Made by a program: the position numbers and the translations under genes. From contig JACQZS010000224.1 of assembly GCA_016213725.1 (NCBI GenBank), positions 1-48,158 of the forward strand: a DNA stretch of 48,158 bases. The letters are read 5' to 3'. Origin of the DNA: Acidobacteriota bacterium (GTDB taxonomy: Bacteria; Acidobacteriota; Terriglobia; Bryobacterales; Bryobacteraceae). The notes beneath the pieces were generated by a model. That model was not told the origin of the DNA. It was given only the letters and a program-made list of their open reading frames with translations, and did no database searches. The stretch's first letter is position 1. Each line of letters opens with the position of its first letter. Shown here piece by piece: positions 24,754 through 31,412 of the stretch.

Positions 24754-25623
24754 CTACTTGGTGTAGACGCAGCTCACGTTTTCGGGCTTGATGTACCAGG
24801 GCTTGTAGTTGGCGGCCTTCGGATCCATGCAGCCGGCCAGATTCAGCAACTCCACCTTGCGAAACTCCACCGGGTGGCTCTCAGACTGCAGCGAAATGGT
24901 GCCGCCGCGCAGCAGCGTGCCGTCGCGCTTCACCTGCGGATCGTGATTGGAAACGCTGCCGCCGCCAATCTGCGGCATCTCGTATGCCAGCACCGGTTCG
25001 CCGTCGATGATGTGCTTGAACGTTCCGTCTCCGTGAACTTCAACCTCCACCCGCACCCATTGCTCGCCGTGATAGGTCTTCGACTTTGAGTTGATGCAGT
25101 GCGGAGTGAAGAGCTTGTCGTTCATCACAACATTTGTGCCGGGAGTGCAGAGGTTCGCCGTGGTTCGCGGATCTTTCCCGTTGCCGCCCAGCAACTGCAC
25201 CTCAATGGAGATAGGGAAGTCCTGGTCCTTTTTCATGCTCCGGGCGGGCTGGCCGTGGAGCATCGCGCCGCTGTTGCGCAGAGCCCAGGCCGGGCCGCCG
25301 CCACACTGTTCGCCGACGAAACGGTATTCCACCACCAGGCGATAGTAGGAGAACGCGTCTTTGTAGAAGAGATGCCCGAAGCGGTTGTTAAACTGTCCGC
25401 CGTACTGATCGTAGGAGACCTTCAAGGTGCCGTTTTCCACGCGGAATGTGTTCCCGAAGTTCTCCCCCACCTCGTAGCCGGTGATCTTCGGCGTCCAGCC
25501 TTCGAGGTCCTTACCATTGAAGAGTTGGATCCAATCCGAAGGTTGCGGCCCGGCCGGAGCCGGCGCGTTTTGCGCAAGGGAAGAGAATGCGATGAGACAG
25601 AGGGCGGCGGTGCTGCGAAGCAT
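24754..25623 (-). CDS. Exported 3-keto-disaccharide hydrolase family protein (DUF1080)
   Basis: A 289-aa protein with a Sec signal (RSTAALCLIAFSSLAQNA). The mature part opens with the DUF1080 signature DWIQLFNGKDLEGWTPK and keeps the concanavalin/LamG-like landmarks FSYYRLVVEYRF, NSGAMLHGQ, ISIEVQLLGG, WVRVEVEVHGDGTFKHIIDG and GGTISLQSESHPVEFRKVEL. The C-terminus carries two cysteines (GCMDPK, VSCVYTK) that could form a disulfide. Characterised members of this family hydrolyse 3-keto-glycosides made by Gfo/Idh/MocA-type oxidoreductases in the periplasm. It lies 22 nt after the ABC permease gene at the end of the six-gene block. The ATG at 25623 begins the signal peptide; an upstream in-frame ATG at 25680 lies inside the permease gene. 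Confidence 0.85.
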   Translation of the reverse strand: MLRSTAALCLIAFSSLAQNAPAPAGPQPSDWIQLFNGKDLEGWTPKITGYEVGENFGNTFRVENGTLKVSYDQYGGQFNNRFGHLFYKDAFSYYRLVVEYRFVGEQCGGGPAWALRNSGAMLHGQPARSMKKDQDFPISIEVQLLGGNGKDPRTTANLCTPGTNVVMNDKLFTPHCINSKSKTYHGEQWVRVEVEVHGDGTFKHIIDGEPVLAYEMPQIGGGSVSNHDPQVKRDGTLLRGGTISLQSESHPVEFRKVELLNLAGCMDPKAANYKPWYIKPENVSCVYTK

Positions 25624-25645
25624 GCTGTCAGTATATCCGCCGCCG

Positions 25646-26401
25646 CTACCCGCGAATCTCACGCCGGCAAAACTCCACACCGCCGAGCACGGCCGCTATC
25701 AGGCCGCCCAGGCAGGAGTACCACAGCGCATGGGCGATCGGTTCCGGCTTTCCCGTCATCAGTTGCACGGGCAGGCACCACGGCCACCATGGCCCGTACT
25801 TCTGTGAGTTGGCCAGAATCGAGCCGGCCACCGTGCAGCAAATGCCAAAACCCGCCGAAGCAGCAAACGTGGCGAACCGCAGGCTCACCCACTGCTGAAT
25901 CGCAATCACCAGGAGGGACGCGGTGAAAGAAAGAAAGGTGTAATCCCACGCCTGGGCCCAGGGCAACGGGGAGGGGAAGCGCAACTCGGGCTTCAGGTTG
26001 GTCAACAGCACGCCGCTCAGCAGGACGCCGAAATTGAGGATCGCCGAACTGGCGAAGACCATCGCACACGGAATAGCCAGTTTCACCACGTACAGAGTCC
26101 ACCGCCGCACAGGCAACGCCAGCAGGTTCCGCCACCGCTCTCCGGAATGCTCGAGTCCGGCCAGCAGCGCGGTTTGCAGTGTGATGTAGAGGGGCATCAT
26201 CAGCACCGCCCACAGCACGAAGGAGTTGCGCTGCAGGTTCTCCCACAGCGGTTTGCCGCTCTTGGCGAAGTACTCAGACCTCTGGTGGAACATCAAGAAC
26301 GAAAGCAACAGAACGACAAACGGGGCAGCCGGCACCATCCAAAATGCCAATGTTCTGCGCAGCTTAAGGAGTTCAGCCCGGAGTACTCTTCTCAGCATCA
26401 T
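25646..26401 (-). CDS. ABC-2 type permease
   Basis: A 251-aa integral membrane protein with six predicted helices, starting LRAELLKLRRTLAFWMVPAAPFVVLLLSF, a common opening of ABC-2 permeases such as lantibiotic-immunity or NatB-like subunits. Other segments include SFVLWAVLMMPLYITLQTALLAGLEH, VKLAIPCAMVFASSAILNFGVLLSGV and FLSFTASLLVIAIQQWVSLRF. It is encoded 4 nt into the end of the ATPase gene (ATGA), so the two should form one exporter. The ABC2_membrane_4 family, to which this looks closest, includes bacitracin and lantibiotic self-protection pumps, but the substrate here is unknown. Two adjacent ATG codons (26401, 26398) could start it. Confidence 0.85.
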   Translation of the reverse strand: MMLRRVLRAELLKLRRTLAFWMVPAAPFVVLLLSFLMFHQRSEYFAKSGKPLWENLQRNSFVLWAVLMMPLYITLQTALLAGLEHSGERWRNLLALPVRRWTLYVVKLAIPCAMVFASSAILNFGVLLSGVLLTNLKPELRFPSPLPWAQAWDYTFLSFTASLLVIAIQQWVSLRFATFAASAGFGICCTVAGSILANSQKYGPWWPWCLPVQLMTGKPEPIAHALWYSCLGGLIAAVLGGVEFCRREIRG

Positions 26402-27300
26402 GCATTCCTCGTCATATCCAGGAAAAGCTCTTCGAGTGTTGGTTCCAATCGTTCGATGGCGTAGACCGAGAATCCGCGCTCCACCAGCAAGCGGTTGATG
26501 GCGGCGGACTGTTGGGTGTCACATGCGGGCAGGTTGATTGCCTCCGGTTCCACGGTTTCCGCCTCGAATCCCTGCTGCCGCAGCATATGCGCGGCCACGG
26601 ATGGCCGTTCCACACCGATGCGCAGTACGCCGCCGCGCCGCGCCCGCAACTCCGCCGGGGTGCCCTCAAACTGGAGCCGGCCCTCGGCGATGATGCCGAT
26701 CCGCCCGGCGATCTGTTCCACTTCGGCCAGCAGGTGCGACGACAGAAACACAGTCACCCCGTGCTGCGCCGGCATGTCTCTCAAAAGATGCCGCACTTCC
26801 TGGATGCCCGCCGGGTCCAACCCGTTTGTCGGCTCGTCGAGAATCACCAGTTCCGGATTGCCCAATAGCGAATTGGCGAGTCCAAGCCGCTGTTTCATGC
26901 CCAGAGAAAAGCCCTTCACTAGCCGGGTGGCATCTCCGCGCAGGTCTGCGATGCCCAGCACCCTCCCGATCTCCCGCTCCGGCAGGTCCTTCAACAGGCA
27001 CGTGTGCCGCAGGTTCTCTTCCGCCGTCAGATGCGGGTAGAGCGAAGGCGCTTCCACCAGGGCTCCAATGCGCCGCCGGCTCTCCAAGGTGCTACCTTCT
27101 TTGCCGAATAAAGACAAGCTGCCGGCGGAGGGCCGCAGCAAGCCCAACAACATGCGAATTGTGGTGGTTTTGCCCGCGCCATTTGGACCCAAAAAGCCGT
27201 ACACCGAACCGGCGGGCACGACCACGTCCAGGGAATCCACTGCCGCGCGCGAGTCGAAGAAACGCGTCAGCCCGCGGGTGGCGATGATTGCATCGTGCAT
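26398..27300 (-). CDS. ABC transporter ATP-binding protein (ABC-2 exporter type)
   Basis: A 300-aa ATPase of the CcmA/BcrA-like group. Seen are Walker A GPNGAGKTT, the Q-loop region ALVEAPSLYPHLTAEENLRHT, signature FSLGMKQRLGLA, Walker B LVILDEPTNGLDP, and the switch LSSHLLAEVEQIAGRIGII. The EAPSLYPHLT stretch resembles bacitracin/lantibiotic-immunity ATPases. The C-terminal ~85 residues form the regulatory tail usual in this group. It overlaps the permease by 4 nt. The start is either GTG 27303 or the adjacent ATG 27300; I chose the ATG. It lies 37 nt after the pduT-like gene on the same strand, so co-transcription with the microcompartment-type genes is likely. Confidence 0.9.
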   Translation of the reverse strand: MHDAIIATRGLTRFFDSRAAVDSLDVVVPAGSVYGFLGPNGAGKTTTIRMLLGLLRPSAGSLSLFGKEGSTLESRRRIGALVEAPSLYPHLTAEENLRHTCLLKDLPEREIGRVLGIADLRGDATRLVKGFSLGMKQRLGLANSLLGNPELVILDEPTNGLDPAGIQEVRHLLRDMPAQHGVTVFLSSHLLAEVEQIAGRIGIIAEGRLQFEGTPAELRARRGGVLRIGVERPSVAAHMLRQQGFEAETVEPEAINLPACDTQQSAAINRLLVERGFSVYAIERLEPTLEELFLDMTRNA

Positions 27301-27337
27301 CACCTGGACTAACGATGCGCAGGAGGCAGATATTTCG

Positions 27338-27889
27338 TTAAATCATCTCCCGCAACAGTTCCTGGCGAGGCTGGGGGATGACCACCTTGTTCACCAGCAG
27401 TCCCTTGCGAGCAATCGACTGTGCGCCTGCCTCCACTGCGCTCTTCACCGCGGCGACGCTGCCCGTGCAGGACGCAAAAGCCTTGCCCCCCAGAGCCATC
27501 GCCAGCCGGACTTCCACCAGTTGCACGTTGGCCGTCTTCGCCATCGCGTCCGCGCCTTCAATGAGACTCGCCACCGAGAAGCTCTCGATAATGCCCAGCG
27601 CTTCCAGTTGCGTCACGTTGGCAGAGCCGCTGAGCGCCGGGAAGATATCCTCGTGCACGTTCGGGATCACGAATGTATCGATCACCGAGAAGTCACCCGC
27701 CTGCATGCCGCTTTCCACGGCCGCGCGCACGTCTGCCACATCGCCGCGTACCAGCACCATGTACTTGCCGCTGCAAATCGTGCGGCTCAATACAAGCTCG
27801 ACGTCCGCCGCTTTCAGCATTGCATCGCAAACCAGGAATCCGGCGGCGATGCTGGAGAGTTCGATCAATCCAATAGAGTTGCGAGCCAC
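27338..27889 (-). CDS. pduT: Bacterial microcompartment trimeric shell protein with two BMC domains, PduT-like (Fe-S pore type)
   Basis: A 183-aa tandem-BMC (BMC-T) protein. Domain one (~4-85) starts SIGLIELSSIAAGFLVCDAMLKAADV; domain two (~95-180) starts ALGIIESFSVASLIEGADAMAKTANV. Cys39 in RTICSGKY aligns with the pore cysteine that ligates a 4Fe-4S cluster at the three-fold axis of Citrobacter PduT (KTICPGKF), so the redox-shell function looks preserved. PduT partners PduS, whose homologue is encoded 19 nt upstream. The GTG at 27889 is chosen as start: AAAAGGA lies 8 nt before it and the N-terminus then matches PduT. No hexameric (BMC-H) or vertex (BMC-P) shell gene lies in the window. Confidence 0.88.
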   Translation of the reverse strand: MARNSIGLIELSSIAAGFLVCDAMLKAADVELVLSRTICSGKYMVLVRGDVADVRAAVESGMQAGDFSVIDTFVIPNVHEDIFPALSGSANVTQLEALGIIESFSVASLIEGADAMAKTANVQLVEVRLAMALGGKAFASCTGSVAAVKSAVEAGAQSIARKGLLVNKVVIPQPRQELLREMI

Positions 27890-27908
27890 TGTGCGTGTCC
27901 TTTTCTGC

Positions 27909-29219
27909 TCAGGCTTCAATTTCGATGACGTCGGCTGCGACGCGTGTCACGCGTCCCGCGATGCTCGAGTGGATGTAGGCGCCCTGGTCGCCGTCGTTCG
28001 GTTTGGCAATCGCCTCGCCCACCTTCACCCCTGCTCCCACGGCCACGCACGGCGCCGCCGGCTTGCCGGCGTGCTGTTTGGTCAGAATGCATACCCGTTT
28101 GGGCTGCGGCTCGGCGCTGACGAACGGCGTGTGCCCTTCCCACTGCTCCACCTGCAGCCGCTGGCGCAACTGCGTTTGCGGCACGCGCCGGTACTCCTTC
28201 ATCGGGTGGACGCGCACCGGCTTCTGTTGGGTGAACTTGATGCCCGCCGTGCGCAGGTCGACCTTAGCCTGGTCGCAGGCCTCTTTCGGATACAGGTCCT
28301 CGGGGCAGGCATATAGCGTGCACAACCCGCAGCTGCAGCAAAGCTCACCCCACTGGCTCCAGTTCTCCTTGCCTGCCAGCGTGAAGCCCAGCGTGCGCAT
28401 CACGCGGTGCGGCTGCACGTCGTAGCCCAGCAGGTAGCGAGGGCAGAACTCGGTACAGTAGCTGCACTGGTCGCAGGCCGATTTCCCGATGTGCGCCATG
28501 GCCTCTTTCGGCCGGCTCTTGCGCTGCACCAGCGAATGGTCCAGCGGCAGGACGATCAGGCCGCAGGTCGTCTTGGTCACCACTCCGGTCAGATCGAACG
28601 TGAGCTGGCCCATCATCAGCCCGCTGACGAAGATGCCCACCTCGTCCCGCGTTACGCCGCCCGCCACTTCCAACAGGTCGGCGTAGGTGCACCCGAGTGG
28701 CGCCCAGAACGAGCACGGCTTGCGCACGCAGCCGCTGACGGAGAGAAACTTCTTCGTCACCGGCTGGCCTTGCATCGCCATCTCGACGTTGTAGAGCGTC
28801 TCCACGTTGTTCACCACGCATCCTACCTGCAGCGGAATGCCCGCTGCGGGAATCAACCGCCCCGTGGCCGCGTAGACGATTTCATACTCATCGCCGGAAG
28901 GATAGAAATCCCCCAGCAGCGTCATCTCGATGCCCGCCTTCGCGGCCAGCGGCTCCACCGCCACCACGGCCTCTTTGTTCTTCTCCTTGATGCAGAAGCG
29001 GCCCTGCTTCGCGGTCACCGCATCCATCATGCGCCGCATGCCGGATACCATCTGCGCCGGATAGCGCTTCATCAGCTCGAAGTCCTTGTGCAGCAGCGGT
29101 TCGCACTCCGCCCCGTTGGCGAGCACGAACTCCGCCTGGCTCCTGGCCTTGACTTCGGTGGGGAATCCGGCGCCGCCTGCGCCGACCACTCCCATTTCAC
29201 GCAGAGTTTGACTGAGCAT
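27909..29219 (-). CDS. pduS: PduS-like flavin/iron-sulfur electron-transfer protein (RnfC-related)
   Basis: A 436-aa protein related to RnfC/NqrF-type NADH oxidoreductases and closest in plan to PduS. The N-terminus has the glycine-rich flavin/NADH loop GVVGAGGAGFPTEVK (10-24), then NGAECEPLLHKD, a SLBB-like segment (~155-200), and two ferredoxin-like cysteine sets: C249-x2-C252-x2-C255-x3-C259 and C294-x2-C297-x2-C300-x4-C305. PduS reduces cobalamin or passes electrons across the shell of propanediol microcompartments. Here it is followed after 19 nt by the PduT-like shell gene, so the redox pair is intact. No diol dehydratase, aldehyde dehydrogenase or other core enzyme is in the window. 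Confidence 0.88.
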   Translation of the reverse strand: MLSQTLREMGVVGAGGAGFPTEVKARSQAEFVLANGAECEPLLHKDFELMKRYPAQMVSGMRRMMDAVTAKQGRFCIKEKNKEAVVAVEPLAAKAGIEMTLLGDFYPSGDEYEIVYAATGRLIPAAGIPLQVGCVVNNVETLYNVEMAMQGQPVTKKFLSVSGCVRKPCSFWAPLGCTYADLLEVAGGVTRDEVGIFVSGLMMGQLTFDLTGVVTKTTCGLIVLPLDHSLVQRKSRPKEAMAHIGKSACDQCSYCTEFCPRYLLGYDVQPHRVMRTLGFTLAGKENWSQWGELCCSCGLCTLYACPEDLYPKEACDQAKVDLRTAGIKFTQQKPVRVHPMKEYRRVPQTQLRQRLQVEQWEGHTPFVSAEPQPKRVCILTKQHAGKPAAPCVAVGAGVKVGEAIAKPNDGDQGAYIHSSIAGRVTRVAADVIEIEA

Positions 29220-29255
29220 GGATATCTGTCGGAACCCCCAGGATAACGCAGCCGC

Positions 29256-30938
29256 TTACGGCTTGAATCCCAATGCCACGATGGCTGCGCCGAGCGGCCG
29301 AGGATCGCCGTTCGAGGGCTTGTACGGCTTTCCAACGCGCAAAGTCACCTGTACCGGTCCTGCCGGGCCCGCGGGCAGAGCCCACTGCTGCTCGTGCCAG
29401 CCCTGTGCCGTGTAGGAACGAATCCCCAGGCTCTGCCCGTCTAACAGCAATTCCAGATCCACCCTGCCCATGTCTTGAAACTGCACGGGTCCAAAGTTGA
29501 TCCGCACCGCAAAACTCCTGGCGTCCGCCGGTCTTTGCAGCGCAAGCGACGCCTGCGGCTTCATCCACCGGAAACCTGCTTCTATTGCATGCCAGCCGTC
29601 CAGAAAGAGCCACGCCGGATTGCCCTCCGCCATGTCCACAAACGACGGATTTGGGGCTCCCGGCACACGCTGCTGGAAGCTCAGCACACGCCTTGCCGGA
29701 TTCCAAGACGCCGTTTGAACCGTCGCCTCCTGCAGCAATCTCCGGCCCTCGGCGCTGTCGATCGGATCCACGCGGAAGTCCCGCGCCGGCTGAAACCACC
29801 TGTACGCCGCACTGACGCCCCAGGGATGCAGCGAAAGCGGTGCGCGGTCATACACAATCGATTTCCAATCCGGGTGGGCGGCCAGCGCGCCTCCAACCTG
29901 CTGCACATACCCGCGTACCTGCTGCGCCGCCTCCAGCGCTACACCGCGTTGTTTGCGCAGGATCAAGTAGTTCGAAGGGATCCAGAGCAGGAAGAAGATC
30001 CCAATGCACACCGGGCTGATTCTCTCGGCGGCAAACGCCGCCGCGATCGCCAGTCCGATCAGCGGAAGGTAGAGGTACACCGCATACGTCCGCTCCGGCA
30101 GAAACCACAGTGGTCCCAGGAGCACGGCAATCCCCGCCACTCCCAGCCAAATCCGGCGGTCTTTCAACCACCAGGCCGCCGGAATCAGCAGCAGACCCGA
30201 GTACGGAGCTAACAGGACTTTCGCCGAATAGTAGGAGATGGTCGTCCAAAGCGCCGCCCCGGTGAAGCGGAAGGTGTAAGGCGACTCAACCGTCTTTGGC
30301 GCCAACATGGCCTGCAATCCGAAGTTCACGCTCACTGCAAAGAACGGCAGCAAACGCTTGAACTTCCGCTCTCCCAGCAGCCACTCATAGAGCAGGAGGA
30401 ACATCGGCAGTGCCACCGCAGTCTCCTTGGTTTTGTATGCCAGCCAGAAGGGAATCAGGGCCAGGAGCCAGCGCCCATTCAGGTACGCCAGCAGCGCCAA
30501 CAGCACGAAGAACGCGCAGCCCACGTCGAAAACATACATGGGCTTCCAATAGGCGTCGAAACACGCCATGTGGAATGCGAAAAGAAGCGCGCCTGCGCAT
30601 GCGTTCACCTGGGTCGCGCCCAGCCTTCGCAAAACCAGAAACACCAGCACGACATTGAGCAGATGCAGCGCGTGCAAGACGCCGATGTACACCGGAAACC
30701 GCAGCCCCTCCGTATCGCCCAGCAGGCGGTAGTAAGCGTGGCCTACGGGCCGGAAGTTCCACGTCGAGAACTTCGGAGAGACGAGTTCTTTAGCGAAGTA
30801 CGACACTTCCGCGCCGCGCGTCTGCACCAGGTTGTCGAGATCGTCGTCACTGAAGTAACCCTTATACGCTGCCCTGTTGGCGGCCAGGAAGAGCACGGTT
30901 AGAGCTAGAAAAACCAGGATCAGGCGCCGCGGCGACAT
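29256..30938 (-). CDS. Polytopic membrane protein resembling GT-C glycosyltransferases
   Basis: A 560-aa protein. Residues ~1-350 hold about ten to twelve hydrophobic segments, starting RRLILVFLALTVLFLAANRAAY; residues ~370-560 form an extracytoplasmic, beta-rich domain. FSDDDLDNL in the first loop recalls the conserved acidic DD motif of GT-C enzymes that take sugars from polyprenyl phosphate, and the layout matches uncharacterised acidobacterial membrane proteins of this kind. I cannot assign a substrate or prove activity. A perfect TATAAT lies 8 nt before the ATG with no ribosome site, suggesting leaderless transcription. It heads the six-gene block and ends 36 nt before the pduS-like gene. 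Confidence 0.7.
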   Translation of the reverse strand: MSPRRLILVFLALTVLFLAANRAAYKGYFSDDDLDNLVQTRGAEVSYFAKELVSPKFSTWNFRPVGHAYYRLLGDTEGLRFPVYIGVLHALHLLNVVLVFLVLRRLGATQVNACAGALLFAFHMACFDAYWKPMYVFDVGCAFFVLLALLAYLNGRWLLALIPFWLAYKTKETAVALPMFLLLYEWLLGERKFKRLLPFFAVSVNFGLQAMLAPKTVESPYTFRFTGAALWTTISYYSAKVLLAPYSGLLLIPAAWWLKDRRIWLGVAGIAVLLGPLWFLPERTYAVYLYLPLIGLAIAAAFAAERISPVCIGIFFLLWIPSNYLILRKQRGVALEAAQQVRGYVQQVGGALAAHPDWKSIVYDRAPLSLHPWGVSAAYRWFQPARDFRVDPIDSAEGRRLLQEATVQTASWNPARRVLSFQQRVPGAPNPSFVDMAEGNPAWLFLDGWHAIEAGFRWMKPQASLALQRPADARSFAVRINFGPVQFQDMGRVDLELLLDGQSLGIRSYTAQGWHEQQWALPAGPAGPVQVTLRVGKPYKPSNGDPRPLGAAIVALGFKP

Positions 30939-30946
30939 TGAGCGCC

Positions 30947-30952
30947 ATTATA
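30947..30952 (-). promoter_or_regulatory. Perfect -10 element of the six-gene block
   Basis: TATAAT on the minus strand (30952-30947) sits 8 nt before the ATG at 30938, placing the transcript start at or next to the start codon. The -35 region (GGCGGT, 18 nt away) is poor, so the start may need an activator or another sigma factor. Confidence 0.45.
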
Positions 30953-31268
30953 CCGAGCTGCCCTATTCGACCGCCGCCCAGGATGCCGCCAGTCCGCACT
31001 CCAGGAGGATGCGCGGTTAATGTGGTCAGCGGCTCAACACCACATGCACTAAATCCACCGCGTCCCCTGCTGCGTCACACAGTCTTTGGGAGCTGTTCGG
31101 CTTGCCTTCTCCCCTATCTGCAATGCGCGGAAATCCCTGTTTCCACCACTATCGAATTCGAGTTTCCATCAAGCGCCGCCGATATCCGAAAGATAGCCAG
31201 ATTGGGGAGAAACTGCGGCATCAGTAGCTTGCTATTTCGGGCAAAGCAATATTGAATAGAATCAGCTC
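30953..31268. other. Gene-free interval, 316 nt, before the candidate small RNA
   Basis: Between the minus-strand membrane protein gene (30938) and the minus-strand TPR gene (31413) there is no convincing gene. A 105-codon open frame on the plus strand (30938-31255) has proline-rich, compositionally random content and no ribosome site. The interval contains a possible -10 (TAGAAT at 31257-31262) reading into the structured segment that follows. Confidence 0.6.
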
Positions 31269-31403
31269 TGAAAAAGTGAAGATGGCGCAGCCGGATATTG
31301 GTAGACGGTTGCCCCGGATTTGATGACTGAGTCCCCTCCTCCGGTCATCACTTCACGCGAATCGGCCCGGTGAAACTCCTCCATCACCGGGCCGAATCCT
31401 TTT
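31269..31403 (+). ncRNA. Candidate structured small RNA with a three-way-junction fold and terminator
   Basis: The segment can fold into a closed three-way junction. Stem P1 pairs GTGAAG (31276-31281) with CTTCAC (31351-31356). P2 pairs GCAGCC (31287-31292) with GGTTGC (31307-31312, one G-T pair), extended across a C-C mismatch by GG (31284-31285) with CC (31314-31315). P3 pairs TGATGAC (31321-31327) with GTCATCA (31344-31350), immediately next to P1. A G/C-rich hairpin with a short T-run follows. A TAGAAT at 31257-31262 would start transcription near 31269. The D-arm-like ATTGGTAGAC in the P2 loop recalls tRNA-Leu, but no T arm or acceptor exists. Family unknown; compensatory changes have not been tested. 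Confidence 0.35.
31362..31403 (+). terminator. Strong hairpin with T-run
   Basis: TCGGCCCGGTG (31362-31372) pairs perfectly with CACCGGGCCGA (31385-31395) over a 12-nt loop, and TTTT follows at 31400-31403. The T-run is on the plus-strand side, so it best ends a plus-strand RNA. The hairpin is also about 18 nt beyond the stop of the minus-strand TPR gene and may help end that message. Confidence 0.6.
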
Positions 31404-31412
31404 CCAGTCTGC

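Noticed and set aside
30938..31255. Plus-strand 105-codon frame in the gap before the candidate small RNA
   Set aside because: Random-looking proline-rich composition, no ribosome site, overlaps the promoter of the minus-strand gene.
31321..31330. C/D box-like TGATGA and CTGA motifs in the structured gap
   Set aside because: C/D RNAs are not known from bacteria and the motifs lack the flanking terminal stem; probably chance.
31276..31356. A tRNA, because of the D-loop-like ATTGGTAGAC
   Set aside because: No T arm, no TTC-type loop, no valid acceptor or discriminator; the other arms do not form a cloverleaf.
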